A DNA stretch of 44,607 bases. Source: Acidobacteriota bacterium (lineage in GTDB: Bacteria; Acidobacteriota; Thermoanaerobaculia; Thermoanaerobaculales; Thermoanaerobaculaceae). Shown one piece after another: positions 17,383-26,194 of this stretch. Numbering within the stretch: the first letter of the stretch is position 1; every line of letters starts with the position of its first letter. Location: positions 1 to 44,607 of the forward strand of contig SCRJ01000104.1 in the NCBI GenBank assembly GCA_004298115.1, written 5' to 3'. A program made the position numbers and the translations under genes. The notes below the pieces were generated by a model, which did not search any database, was not told where the DNA came from, and saw only the letters and a list, made by a program, of their open reading frames with translations.

Positions 17383-18611
17383 GCGCGCTCCGTCCGGCCG
17401 CGGGCCTCGCCTCGGTGTCGGCGGCGCAGTGGCGGACGCTCGCCGCGGCGATGCTCGGGTGGATGCTCGACGCGATGGACGTGATGTTCTACGCGTTCGC
17501 CCTGACCGCGATCCGCGCCGAGTTCTCGCTCTCGGCCGCGACCGCCGGCGGGCTCGCGTCGGTGACGTTGCTCACGTCGGCGATCGGCGGGATCGGCTTC
17601 GGGGTCCTCGCCGACCGTATCGGCCGCGCCCGGGCGTTGATGTGGTCGATCCTGCTGTACTCCGTGTTCACGGCGCTCACCGCGACGGCCCACTCCTTGG
17701 CGGAGCTCGTCCTGTGGCGGTCGCTCGTGGGGATCGGCCTCGGCGGGGAGTGGGCCGCCGGGTCGGTCCTGGTCTCCGAGAGCTGGCCGCCCGAGCACCG
17801 CGGCAAGGCGATCGGGCTGATGCAGTCGGGGTGGGCGATCGGCTACATCTTCGCCGCGCTGCTGGCGTCGGCGATCCTCCCCGGCCATGGCTGGAGGGTG
17901 CTGTTCGCGATCGGCGTGGCGCCCGCGCTGCTGGCGTGGTGGGTGCGGCGGCGGGTGGAGGAGCCGCAGATCTGGCGGCGCGCGCGGCGCGGGCAGCGGC
18001 TCCCGTTCCGCGCGGTCTTCCGCCCGCCGCTGCTGCGCAACGTCCTGGTCGCGACGTCGCTCACGTCGTGCCTGCTGTTCGCGTACTGGGGCCTGTTCAC
18101 CTGGATCCCGGCGTACCTGGCGAGCCCGGTGACGAGCGGAGGCGCCGGGATGGGTATCGTGCGCTCCGCGGGGTGGATCGTGCCGATGCAGGTCGGCGCG
18201 TTCTTCGGGTACGTGCTGTTCGGCGTGCTCGCGGACCGCTTCGGCCGGCGGCCCGTCTTCATGACGTTCGTCTTCGCCGCCGCCGTGCTCGTGCCCCTCT
18301 ACGGGCAGCTCGGCGCGCGGCCGGCCGCGTTGATGGCGCTGGGCCCGCTGATCGGCTTCTTCGGGCACGGCTACTTCTCGCTGTTCGGCGCGATGCTGGC
18401 GGAGCTGTTCCCATCCTCGGTGCGGGCCACCGCGCAGGGCTTCTGCTACAACTTCGGCCGGGCGGCCAGCGCCCTGGCGCCGTTCGTCATCGGCGCGATC
18501 GCGGACCGCCACGGCATCGGCAGCGCGCTGGCGCTGACGTCGGCGTTCTTCGTCGCCGCGGGGTTCCTCATCCTGCTCCTGCCGGAGACCCGCGGGGAGG
18601 CGTTGCGATGA
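17379..18611 (+). CDS. MFS transporter, probably for an organic acid or 5-oxoproline
   Basis: This 410-residue inner-membrane protein has twelve expected helices. The first helix has [18 protein letters not shown], and the loop-2 motif is [13 protein letters not shown]. The helix-4 region has [17 protein letters not shown], and the helix-5 region has [18 protein letters not shown]. The mirrored motif [13 protein letters not shown] lies in the second half. This pattern matches the sialate/metabolite:H+ symporter branch of the major facilitator superfamily. It overlaps pxpBC by GTGA and pxpA by ATGA, so all three should be translated together. The placement suggests that it imports 5-oxoproline or a related carboxylate; that substrate is inferred from context only. 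Confidence 0.88.
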   Translation: MSALRPAAGLASVSAAQWRTLAAAMLGWMLDAMDVMFYAFALTAIRAEFSLSAATAGGLASVTLLTSAIGGIGFGVLADRIGRARALMWSILLYSVFTALTATAHSLAELVLWRSLVGIGLGGEWAAGSVLVSESWPPEHRGKAIGLMQSGWAIGYIFAALLASAILPGHGWRVLFAIGVAPALLAWWVRRRVEEPQIWRRARRGQRLPFRAVFRPPLLRNVLVATSLTSCLLFAYWGLFTWIPAYLASPVTSGGAGMGIVRSAGWIVPMQVGAFFGYVLFGVLADRFGRRPVFMTFVFAAAVLVPLYGQLGARPAALMALGPLIGFFGHGYFSLFGAMLAELFPSSVRATAQGFCYNFGRAASALAPFVIGAIADRHGIGSALALTSAFFVAAGFLILLLPETRGEALR

Positions 18612-19399
18612 GCCAGGATGCGTCCCGGCACGTGACGATCGACCTCAACGCCGACGTCGGGGAGCTTCCCGACGCCCTGGACGACGGCCGGGAGGAGGCG
18701 CTGCTCGGTCTCGTCACCTCCGCAAACATCGCGTGCGGCGGCCACGCCGGCGACGAGCGGACGATGGCGGCGGTGTTGGGGCTCGCCCGGCGGCTCGGTG
18801 TGGCGGCCGGCGCCCACCCCGGCTACCCGGACCGCGCCACGTTCGGGCGGGTCTCGGCCGGGATGGACGCCGATGCGATCGAGAGGACGGTGTTCGAGCA
18901 GGTGCGGGCGCTGGCGGCGGCGGCGAGCCGGGCGGGGACGGTCCTGCTCCACGTGAAGCCGCACGGCGCCCTGTACAACGACGCCGCCGGCGACGCGGGC
19001 GTGGCGGCGGCGGTCGCCCGCGGCGTCGCGCGCTGGGGCCGGTCGGTCGCGCTGGTCGGTCTGGCGGGATCGCGCTGCCTGCAGGTCTACGACGGGTACG
19101 GCTTCGAGGCGGTGGGGGAGGGGTTCGCCGATCGCGCCTACGAGGCGAACGGCACCCTGCGGTCGCGCGCCTTGCCCGGGGCGTTGCACGCCGACCCGCG
19201 GGTCGCGGCCGCCCAGGCGGTGCGGATCGCGGTCCGGCGCCGCGTGGGCACGTTCGACGGCGGCGAGATCGGTCTGGACGCGCGCACGATCTGCGTCCAC
19301 GGCGACTCGCCCGGCGCGGCCGACGTCGCCCGCGCGGTACGCGCCGCGTTGCTCGCGGCGGGCGTCCGTCTGGCGCCGGTCGGCGGGCGACCGGCATGA
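18608..19399 (+). CDS. pxpA: 5-oxoprolinase subunit PxpA (LamB/YcsF family)
   Basis: This 263-residue subunit of 5-oxoprolinase belongs to the LamB/YcsF family. Recognisable blocks are IDLNADVGELPDAL at the start, TSANIACGGHAGDERTM, AGAHPGYPDRATFGR, LLHVKPHGALYN, and near the end ICVHGDSPGAADVARAVRAA. Family length is 240-260 residues, so it is complete. With the upstream PxpB-PxpC fusion it should make the full ATP-dependent enzyme that turns 5-oxoproline into glutamate. The ATG overlaps the transporter stop (ATGA). It converges on the PIG-L gene with only 18 bases between stops. Confidence 0.95.
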   Translation: MSQDASRHVTIDLNADVGELPDALDDGREEALLGLVTSANIACGGHAGDERTMAAVLGLARRLGVAAGAHPGYPDRATFGRVSAGMDADAIERTVFEQVRALAAAASRAGTVLLHVKPHGALYNDAAGDAGVAAAVARGVARWGRSVALVGLAGSRCLQVYDGYGFEAVGEGFADRAYEANGTLRSRALPGALHADPRVAAAQAVRIAVRRRVGTFDGGEIGLDARTICVHGDSPGAADVARAVRAALLAAGVRLAPVGGRPA

Positions 19400-19416
19400 G
19401 CCGCGCCGGCAGCGGC
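19400..19416. terminator. Short hairpin between convergent stops
   Basis: GCCGC (19400-19404) and GCGGC (19412-19416) can pair across a seven-base loop and fill the 18-base gap between pxpA and the PIG-L gene. With a five-base stem and no T-run it is at best a weak bidirectional terminator. Confidence 0.25.
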
Positions 19417-19417
19417 G

Positions 19418-20149
19418 CTACGAGGCCGGAGGAGCGCCCGCGAGCGCCCGCACCGTGCTGGCGCGCAGGTGCAGGGTGCGGAACGACTCGGCGAGGGCCA
19501 AGCCGCGTTCCTGGCCGACTTCCCGCGCCATGCGCTCGAACGCCGCCCGCGTGGGCTCGGGGGGGAACTGCGACGCGTGCTCGCAGATCAGCGCGACCTT
19601 CTCCTCGAACACCCCGGCGATGTCCACCCAGGTGTCGGCCTCGCCGGTCGGGCCGAGCCAGACCTCCGGGACGACGTGGGGCTGCAAGCCCTCGGCGATC
19701 AGCTCCGGGAAGATGCTCGCCTTCTTGACCGCAGGGTAGAGCGCCTCCACGGCCGCGTGGCCGGCCGCGCGGTGGTCCGGGTGGTTGATGTACGTCCCGT
19801 GCCGGAACCACACGGTGGGGTCGTTCGCCACCACCAGGTCGGGCCGTACCCGCCGCATCACGCGCACGAGATCCCGGCGGAGGTCGAGGGTGGGCTGCAG
19901 CATCCCGTCCTCGTAGCCGAGGGTGATCACGTCGGCGCCGAGGCGCGCGGCGGCTCGGGCCTGCTCGGCGCGGCGGCGCGCGATCACCGCCGCGCTGGTG
20001 TCGGCCGGATCGGCGGTGCCCTTGTCGCCGTCGGTGATCAGGCACAGGGTGATGGCGTGGCCTTCGGCAGCCCACTTGAGGAGGGTGCCGCCGGCCATCG
20101 TTTCCGCGTCGTCGGGGTGGGCGAAAAGCGTCAGGATGCGTTTGCTCAT
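19418..20149 (-). CDS. PIG-L family N-acetylglucosaminyl deacetylase-like protein
   Basis: This 243-residue zinc-dependent deacetylase belongs to the PIG-L/LmbE family. The zinc motif AHPDDAE lies at residues 10-16, with the catalytic Asp in it, and the second histidine motif is NHPDHRAAG near residue 120. DGDKGTADPADTSAA and LGYEDGMLQPTLDLR resemble the BshB/MshB-like branch, which removes acetyl groups from GlcNAc-containing small molecules or glycans. No bacillithiol or mycothiol partner genes are nearby, so the substrate is unknown. The ATG at 20149 is back to back with an upstream in-frame ATG (20148) of the divergent DegV fusion gene. Confidence 0.88.
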   Translation of the reverse strand: MSKRILTLFAHPDDAETMAGGTLLKWAAEGHAITLCLITDGDKGTADPADTSAAVIARRRAEQARAAARLGADVITLGYEDGMLQPTLDLRRDLVRVMRRVRPDLVVANDPTVWFRHGTYINHPDHRAAGHAAVEALYPAVKKASIFPELIAEGLQPHVVPEVWLGPTGEADTWVDIAGVFEEKVALICEHASQFPPEPTRAAFERMAREVGQERGLALAESFRTLHLRASTVRALAGAPPAS

Positions 20150-20231
20150 GGCGGTATACTACAAGTCGAAACGCGGCGTGCCGATTCCGCTCGATTTGGA
20201 TTCGCCGGACGCTCGATCCGCGGGGGAGACC

Positions 20232-22028
20232 ATGGCACGATTGACCGTCCTGGTGGTGGATCGGCGCGAGGACCGGCGCAAACAGCTCGCCCGCGGGCTC
20301 GCTTCGTACGCCTACGAGCTCGTCACGGCCGCGGACGGCGACGAAGGCCGGCGGTTCGCCGAGGGACTGGGCCCGGACGCGGTCGTCGTCGAGGCCGGCC
20401 TGGCCGGCGCGGTGCTGCCGGCGGGCAGCGCGGCCGGGACGGGCGCTCTGCGGATCGTGCTCGACGACGGGGAGGAGTACTCGGGCGACGGACCGGTCGT
20501 GGCGGCGGCGGGCCTCGCGCCGGAGGCGATCGTCAGCAAGGTGCGTACCGCGCTGCTGGGACGCGAGCTGGGCCTCGCCGCCGATGCCCGCCTCGAGGCC
20601 CTCGAGGGCAACCTGCTCGCGCTTCCCTTGCTCGAGCTGCTGCCGAAGCTGCAACGCCTGGTCGTCAGCGGCCGCGTGCTCCTCGGCGACGGCGAGGTCG
20701 CGCTCGACGAGGGCGAGGTGATCGCCGCGCGCACCGGTGCGGTGCGCGGCGCCAAGGCGTTCGCCAGGCTGGCGCGCACCACGTTCGGCAGCTTCCGCGT
20801 GTTGCCGACGGCCCCCGGGGCGGCGCGCGAGATTGCGGAGGACATGCTCAGCCTGATGGCGCTCGCCATGGAGGATCAGGCCCGCTTCGCCGGGGCGTGC
20901 GCTCGTCTCCCGGACCTGGCGAGCCGCCTGCGGCTGGTGATCGGCCCGGCGTTCTTCACGACGCCGTTCACGCCGGGCCAGCAGGGGGTGGTGGCCGGCG
21001 CCCACGACGGCGGCACCATCTGGGACGTCGTGGACAGGGTCCCGGAACCCGACGGCACGGTGCTGGCCGAGATCGCCCACCTGCACGAGGTGGGCCTGGT
21101 GGCGCTGGACGCGCCCGAGATCAAGGTGCGGGTCGTGACCGACTCGACCGCCGACCTGCCGGTCGAGGTGGCCCAGGCCAACCGCATCCACGTCGTGCCG
21201 CTGTCCGTGTTGATCGGGAAGGAGATCTACAAGGACGGCATCGACCTGCGGCCGGCGGCGTTCTACGAGCTGCTGCAGGACCACAAGCGCGGCCACCCGC
21301 AGACGAGTCCCCCCACGAAGGGCGAGTTCCTCGCCTCGTACCGCCAGGTCATCGGCCGCAGCGACGTGGTTTCCGTGCACATCTCCGAGAAGATGTCGCA
21401 GACGGTCGCGCGCGCCAGGGCCGCGGCCGCGGAGGGCGGCGAGGACTTTCAGAGGCTGCGCGGCGACGGCACGGCCGGTCTGGAGGTCGTCGACAGCCTC
21501 CAGGTCAGCACCGGCCTCGCCCTGCTCGCCGTGATCGCCGCTCGTCTGGCGATGCGGCGTCTCGGCGCGTCCGAGATCCGGGCGCGGATCGAGACGATGC
21601 GGCCCCGCATCCACCTGCTCTTCGTCGTCGACACGCTCGAGTACCTGGCCCGCGGCGGCAGGATCGGCCAGGCGCGGGCGTGGCTCGGAGCGCTCCTGGG
21701 CATCAAGCCGATCCTCGGCGTGGTGAACGGCGAGGTCGTGCCGGTCGATCGCGTGCGCGGCGGCGCCAACGCGCAGCCGCGCCTGGTGGCCCTGCTCAAG
21801 GAGCGCGTCGCTGCCGACCGACCCGTGATCGCGGGGATCGGGCACGCGGCGGCGCCGGAGTGGGCGGTGCGGCTGCGCAGCCTGCTGCACGACTCCTTCA
21901 AGGTCGCGGAGCTGCTCGAGAACGAGATCGGGCCGGTCGTCGGGACCCACGTCGGGCCGGGCTGCGTCGGCGCGGCGGTCTTCCAGCCCACCGAGGACGA
22001 GCTGGCGCTGATCGCGCCGCAGGCGTAG
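20232..22028 (+). CDS. Pseudo-receiver + DUF4388 + DegV fatty-acid-binding fusion
   Basis: This 598-residue protein has three parts. Residues 1-115 resemble a response-regulator receiver (LTVLVVDRREDRRKQLARGL), but the usual phospho-Asp is Glu54 (VVVEAGLAG) and the acidic pair is reduced to one Asp. Residues about 125-215 match DUF4388/PATAN: LEGNLLALPLLELLPKLQ, VSGRVLLGDGEVAL, RTTFGSFRVLP. From about 298 a complete DegV domain begins with VRVVTDSTADLPVEVA, then TSPPTKGEFLASY, VHISEKMSQTV and DTLEYLARGGRIGQA. DegV proteins bind a fatty acid and, as FakB, present it for phosphorylation. ATG 20232 has GGGGAG upstream; an in-frame ATG at 20148 exists but would overlap the PIG-L start. Confidence 0.88.
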   Translation: MARLTVLVVDRREDRRKQLARGLASYAYELVTAADGDEGRRFAEGLGPDAVVVEAGLAGAVLPAGSAAGTGALRIVLDDGEEYSGDGPVVAAAGLAPEAIVSKVRTALLGRELGLAADARLEALEGNLLALPLLELLPKLQRLVVSGRVLLGDGEVALDEGEVIAARTGAVRGAKAFARLARTTFGSFRVLPTAPGAAREIAEDMLSLMALAMEDQARFAGACARLPDLASRLRLVIGPAFFTTPFTPGQQGVVAGAHDGGTIWDVVDRVPEPDGTVLAEIAHLHEVGLVALDAPEIKVRVVTDSTADLPVEVAQANRIHVVPLSVLIGKEIYKDGIDLRPAAFYELLQDHKRGHPQTSPPTKGEFLASYRQVIGRSDVVSVHISEKMSQTVARARAAAAEGGEDFQRLRGDGTAGLEVVDSLQVSTGLALLAVIAARLAMRRLGASEIRARIETMRPRIHLLFVVDTLEYLARGGRIGQARAWLGALLGIKPILGVVNGEVVPVDRVRGGANAQPRLVALLKERVAADRPVIAGIGHAAAPEWAVRLRSLLHDSFKVAELLENEIGPVVGTHVGPGCVGAAVFQPTEDELALIAPQA

Positions 22029-22037
22029 GCGGCGCCG

Positions 22038-23915
22038 TCACGCCACAGGGCCGCGCGGCGCCAGCGGCCGGGGGCGGGTCATCCTCTCGGGCGAGAGCAG
22101 CTCGTCCAGTTCGGAGCTCGACAGCAGGCCTTTGGCGAGGATGATCTCGCGGACCGGCTTGCCGGTCGCGAGCGCCTCCCTGGCGACCTCGCTCGCGCGC
22201 TCGTAGCCGAGCGCCGGCACCACCGCGGTCACGATGCCGATCGAGCGCTCCACCTGCGTGCGGCAGCGCTCCGCGTTGGCCGTGATGCCGCGGACGCAGC
22301 GGACCGTGAGCGTGTCGACGGCGGCGGTGAGCATCTGGAGCGACTGGAACAGGGCGAACGCGATGATCGGCTCCATGACGTTGAGCTGGAGCTGGCCGGC
22401 CTCGGCGGCCAGGGTGATCGTCAGGTCGTTCCCGATCACCTGGAACGCCACCTGGTTGACGACCTCGGGGATGACGGGGTTCACCTTGCCGGGCATGATC
22501 GAGGAGCCGGGCTGCATCGGGGGCAGGTTGATCTCCGCGAAGCCGCAACGGGGGCCGGAGGAGAGCAGCCGGAAGTCGTTGCACATCTTGGAGAGCTTGA
22601 CCGCGGTGCGCTTGAGCGCGCCGGAGAACATGACGAACGCCCCGGTGTCCGGGGTCGCCTCCACGAGGTTCTCCGCCAGCACCAGGTCGAGAGCGGTGAC
22701 CCGGCGGAGTTGTTCCACGACGAGACGCGGGTAGAGCGGGTCGGCGTTGATCCCGGTGCCGATCGCCGTCCCGCCCATGTTGACCTCGAGAAACAGGCGC
22801 GCGGTCTCGCGCAAGCGGGCGATGTCCTCGCCGGTGGTGACGGCGAACGCCGTGAACTCCTGCCCCATCGTCATCGGAACGGCGTCCTGGAGCTGGGTCC
22901 GTCCCATCTTCACCACGGTGCGGAACTCCTCGCCCTTGGCGGCCAGCGCGGCGCGCAACTTGTCCAGGGCGGCGATCAGGCTCTGCAGCGAGAGCACGGT
23001 GGCGATCCTGAGCGCCGTCGGGTACACGTCGTTGGTCGACTGCGACAGGTTGACCTGGTTGTTGGGATGGCAGCGCGCATAGTCGCCGCGGCGGGCGCCG
23101 AGGATCTCGAGCGCGCGGTTCGCGATGACCTCGTTGGCGTTCATGTTCGTGGAGGTGCCGGCGCCGCCCTGCACCGCGTCCACCACGAAGTGGCCGTGGT
23201 GGTGGCCGTCGACGATCTCCTGGCACGCGCGGTCGATCGCGGCGGCGACCTCGGCATCGAGCAGCCCGAGTCCGAGGTTGGCCCGGGCCGCCGCCTGTTT
23301 CACCATCGCCAGCGCGCGCACGAGGACCGGGAAGTGGGACAGGTGCACGCCGGAGATCGGGAAGTTCTCGACGGCGCGCAACGTCTGGACGCCGAAGAGC
23401 GCATCCGCGGGCACCTCGCGGTCGCCGAGGAGGTCGTGCTCTGTCCTCGTCGCCCCCGACCCGTACGCCTTGTCGCGACCGACCGGGCCGTCACTGGCGT
23501 ACTGCAAACGCCGGTTGATGGCGACCGCCACGCGGCTGAGGACCTCGACGGCGGCTGCGCCGTCGGCCGCCAGGCTGGCGCGGACCGCGTCCCGCTCCAG
23601 CACCAGCACCGACAGCGCCGTCAGCGCCAGCGCCGAGGTGGTGTGCAGCGAGGCGTGCAGGAGCGAACCCTCCCCGAGCGCGTCGCCGGGGCCCAGAACG
23701 GCGAGCCGTTGGGCGCCGTCGCGGCCCTCGCGCAGGATCTCGGCCTGTCCTTCCACGATCACGAAGCAAGCGTTCCTGGGCGAGCCGTCCGTGTACAGGG
23801 CGTCCCCAGCCGCGACCTCGAGCGGCCGGGACGCGGCCGCGAGCATCGCCACGGTGCCCTCGTCGAGGCCGGCGAACAGCTCACAAGTGCGCAATGTGGC
23901 GCGAACGTCGTGCAT
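22038..23915 (-). CDS. Aspartate ammonia-lyase with N-terminal cyclic-nucleotide-binding-like domain
   Basis: This 625-residue fusion has a CAP/CRP-type beta-roll at about residues 8-120 (LFAGLDEGTVAMLAAASRPL, FVIVEGQAEILREG, LGPGDALGEGSLLHASL). An aspartase domain follows from about 157 to the end. It shows EHDLLGDREVP, GGAGTSTNMNANEVIANRAL, LSQSTNDVYPTALRIA, MGRTQLQDAVPMTMGQEF and the signature GSSIMPGKVNPVIPEVVNQV. The NPVIPEVVNQV wording points to aspartase rather than class II fumarase, so the reaction is aspartate to fumarate plus ammonia. The cyclic-nucleotide phosphate-binding Arg is not seen: the aligned stretch is SLHTTSALAL. The ATG at 23915 has GGGAGG upstream. It ends nine bases from the convergent DegV fusion. 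Confidence 0.92.
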   Translation of the reverse strand: MHDVRATLRTCELFAGLDEGTVAMLAAASRPLEVAAGDALYTDGSPRNACFVIVEGQAEILREGRDGAQRLAVLGPGDALGEGSLLHASLHTTSALALTALSVLVLERDAVRASLAADGAAAVEVLSRVAVAINRRLQYASDGPVGRDKAYGSGATRTEHDLLGDREVPADALFGVQTLRAVENFPISGVHLSHFPVLVRALAMVKQAAARANLGLGLLDAEVAAAIDRACQEIVDGHHHGHFVVDAVQGGAGTSTNMNANEVIANRALEILGARRGDYARCHPNNQVNLSQSTNDVYPTALRIATVLSLQSLIAALDKLRAALAAKGEEFRTVVKMGRTQLQDAVPMTMGQEFTAFAVTTGEDIARLRETARLFLEVNMGGTAIGTGINADPLYPRLVVEQLRRVTALDLVLAENLVEATPDTGAFVMFSGALKRTAVKLSKMCNDFRLLSSGPRCGFAEINLPPMQPGSSIMPGKVNPVIPEVVNQVAFQVIGNDLTITLAAEAGQLQLNVMEPIIAFALFQSLQMLTAAVDTLTVRCVRGITANAERCRTQVERSIGIVTAVVPALGYERASEVAREALATGKPVREIILAKGLLSSSELDELLSPERMTRPRPLAPRGPVA

Positions 23916-24113
23916 CCCGCCTCCCTGTCGGGCCCGACCCGCGGGGCGGCTGCTGGGTCCGGCCGGCACGCGCCGATTGTAACGGCGCGGAGCTTGCGCC
24001 GGCGAGCCCGCCTCCGCTAGGGTGGACCGACACCGCGCCCGAGACAGGGAAGTAAACCGGCGTATGGGGTGTTGGCTCTCGCCGGAGGTGGGTGTGGCGC
24101 AGCGGAGCATCTC

Positions 24114-24932
24114 ATGACGGCGAACGCCCTCAACGCGGTCGTGACGGCCAAGATCGAGGTCGCGCCCGGTCTTGCCATCCTGCGGGTGAGGCCGGACGGT
24201 TGGGACCTCCCGCCGTTCCGGCCTGGGCAGTTCGCCGTTCTCGGCTTGCCCGCCGATGCGAGCCGCCATCCCGTCGCGGACCCGGAAGGCGACCCGGCGC
24301 CGAAGCCGAGCGCCCTGATCCGGCGGTCCTACTCGATCGCGTCGTCCTCGGTGGAGCGCGGCTACCTCGAGTTCTACCTCACCATGGTGCGCTCGGGCTC
24401 GCTGACGCCGAGGCTGTTCGCACTCAACGTCGGGGACCGTCTCTGGCTGGGGCCGAAGATCGCCGGACTGTTCACGTTCGAGCAGGTGCCGGCAGCGGCG
24501 GACATCGTGATGATCGCGACCGGCACCGGCCTCGCGCCGTACATGAGCCAGCTCCGCACCGCCCTGCTGCACCGGCCGGTCCGCCGGGTCGCGGTGCTGC
24601 ACGGGGCGCGGCACTCCTGGGACCTCGGGTACCGTGCCGAGCTCCTCACGATGCAGCGGTTGCGGCCGCACATGCTCTACCTGCCCGTGGTCTCGCGCCC
24701 CGACGAGGAACCGGTCGCGTGGGCGGGCGAGGTGGGGTACGTGCAGGATCTGTGGACGCGCGGAGCCCTCGAGCGGCACTGGGGCGGCCGGCCGGGTCCC
24801 GGCAGCGCCCATGTCTTCCTCTGCGGTAACCCGATGATGATCGAGACGATGGCGGCGTTGCTGGCCGGCGAGGGCTTTCGCGAGCACACCCCGCGGCAGC
24901 CGGGCGAGGTCCACGTCGAGCGGTACTGGTGA
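24114..24932 (+). CDS. Ferredoxin-NADP+ reductase-like flavoprotein
   Basis: This 272-residue cytoplasmic FAD enzyme moves electrons between NADP(H) and ferredoxin or flavodoxin. The FAD-binding barrel has FRPGQFAVLGLP and the signature RRSYSIASSSVERGYLEFYL. The NADP domain has MIATGTGLAPYMSQLR, RVAVLHGARHSWDLGY, HVFLCGNPMMIETM and a C-terminal Tyr-Trp. The layout fits the bacterial Fpr/plant-type family with a terminal aromatic residue. The ATG at 24114 has GGAG upstream; an in-frame GTG at 24069 would add 15 weakly coded residues. It is followed by the two-component genes on the same strand, after 70 bases. Confidence 0.9.
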   Translation: MTANALNAVVTAKIEVAPGLAILRVRPDGWDLPPFRPGQFAVLGLPADASRHPVADPEGDPAPKPSALIRRSYSIASSSVERGYLEFYLTMVRSGSLTPRLFALNVGDRLWLGPKIAGLFTFEQVPAAADIVMIATGTGLAPYMSQLRTALLHRPVRRVAVLHGARHSWDLGYRAELLTMQRLRPHMLYLPVVSRPDEEPVAWAGEVGYVQDLWTRGALERHWGGRPGPGSAHVFLCGNPMMIETMAALLAGEGFREHTPRQPGEVHVERYW

Positions 24933-24969
24933 GCCGGGCCGGGCGGCCGGGACGCACACCGGGGTGAAC

Positions 24970-24981
24970 CCCTGCGCAGGG
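24970..24981. repeat. 12-bp palindrome ahead of the kinase gene
   Basis: CCCTGCGCAGGG is a perfect palindrome ending 21 bases before the ATG of the histidine kinase gene. A TAGAGT hexamer lies just downstream. It could be an operator for autoregulation of the two-component operon. Short GC palindromes are frequent in such DNA, so the assignment is weak. Confidence 0.3.
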
Positions 24982-25002
24982 CTGCTGCTAGAGTGATCGG
25001 CG

Positions 25003-26193
25003 ATGAGAGCTCCGTCGGTCCGCCTCCTGCTCGCGGTGCCGGTCGCCGCCGCCGCCGTCCTGGGTATCGCTCTCGTCTGGCTCGCCGGGGTCGCGACGAA
25101 CACGCTGCGGGAGCGCGACGACGCGGTTCGCCAGGGGGTGTTGCTTCGCCTCGCCCACGAGCTGGAAACCGATCTGCGCGAGGCGGGCCCCGACGAAGCC
25201 GCCGCCACGCTCGACCGCTTCCTGGCCGCGCACTCCGGGGCGCTGGCGGGCGTCGAGCTGGTGGGGCCGCAAGGGGTGATCGCCGGGAAGGGCACTCTGG
25301 GACCCACGGCGAGCGAACAGCCGGCGATGCTGGGGCCGCGGTGGCGTCCCGCGGGCGGGATGATGGGACGAGGCGCCGGCCCCGGCCGGGGAACCCTCGG
25401 CACGCTGCGCCTGCAGCCGGTGAAGTCGCTCGGCGCCTCCGACCGGCTCGCCTCCGTGATGATGGCGGGGGCGGCGGTCGCGGCGGTCGGCCTTGTCGGC
25501 TTCGCCCTGTTCGGAGTGGCCGGCCTGGCGCAGCGACACCGCCTGGCCGCCGCCGACGCCGAGCGGCGGCGCTTGGAAGTGGTGGCGCTGGCCGGCGCCG
25601 GTTTGGCCCACCGCCTGCGCAACCCTCTGGCCGGCATCAAGGGCACGACGCAGCTCCTCCTCGAGGGCGCGCCGCCGGCGACCGAGGCCCGGGCCAGGCG
25701 CATCCTGGAAGCGAGCGAGCGGATCGAGGTGTTGCTCGGGCGCCTGCTGGCGTTCGCCCGCCCTCCCGAGGCGAACCCGGAGACGCTCGACCTCGTGGCG
25801 CTCGCCGGGCGGGTCGCGGGTCGGACGGCGGGCGCCGTACGCGTCGGCGCGCGCGGGGCGGTGCCGGCGTGGGCGGACGGGGAGCATGTCGAGAGCATCC
25901 TCGAGGAGTTGCTCGGTAACGCCCGGGCGTTCGACCCGGAGGGCGAGCTGGAAGTCGAGGTGAGGCGGGAGGGACGGGTGGCGGTGGCCGAGGTGCGCGA
26001 CCGCGGCCCCGGCCTTTCGCTCCACCCGGAGCGGGCGTTCGACCCCTACGTGACCACGCGGCCCGAGGGCGCCGGCCTCGGCTTGGCGATCGTGCGCGCC
26101 CTCGCGAACGCCAACGGGGGTGATGCCACCCTGGCCGCGAGGGCCGGCGGCGGCTGCGTGGCGCGGCTCGAACTCCCGGCCGGGAAGGGCTGA
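25003..26193 (+). CDS. Sensor histidine kinase (partner of the adjacent NtrC-type regulator)
   Basis: This 396-residue inner-membrane kinase has one helix at about residues 8-30 and a second at about 150-172. The roughly 115-residue periplasmic segment between them includes a Gly/Met/Arg-rich patch (MMGRGAGPGRG, 120-130). No HAMP or PAS domain is apparent. The phospho-acceptor is His203 in LAHRLRNPLAGIKGTTQ, an NtrB/AtoS-like H-box. The ATPase domain shows EELLGNARAF, VRDRGPGLSL and GAGLGLAIVRALAN. The stop is followed one base later by the GTG of the regulator, so they form a two-gene operon. The signal is unknown; the small periplasmic part may sense something connected to the exported protein encoded downstream. 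Confidence 0.93.
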   Translation: MRAPSVRLLLAVPVAAAAVLGIALVWLAGVATNTLRERDDAVRQGVLLRLAHELETDLREAGPDEAAATLDRFLAAHSGALAGVELVGPQGVIAGKGTLGPTASEQPAMLGPRWRPAGGMMGRGAGPGRGTLGTLRLQPVKSLGASDRLASVMMAGAAVAAVGLVGFALFGVAGLAQRHRLAAADAERRRLEVVALAGAGLAHRLRNPLAGIKGTTQLLLEGAPPATEARARRILEASERIEVLLGRLLAFARPPEANPETLDLVALAGRVAGRTAGAVRVGARGAVPAWADGEHVESILEELLGNARAFDPEGELEVEVRREGRVAVAEVRDRGPGLSLHPERAFDPYVTTRPEGAGLGLAIVRALANANGGDATLAARAGGGCVARLELPAGKG

Positions 26194-26194
26194 C

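Noticed and set aside
20155-20160. TATACT as a promoter for the DegV fusion
   Set aside because: No acceptable minus 35 element is present at the right distance.
18714-21950. 1078-codon minus-strand open frame
   Set aside because: It runs antisense to pxpA and the DegV fusion and only passes in frame near PIG-L in part; composition is low-complexity Arg/Pro/Gly with no motif.
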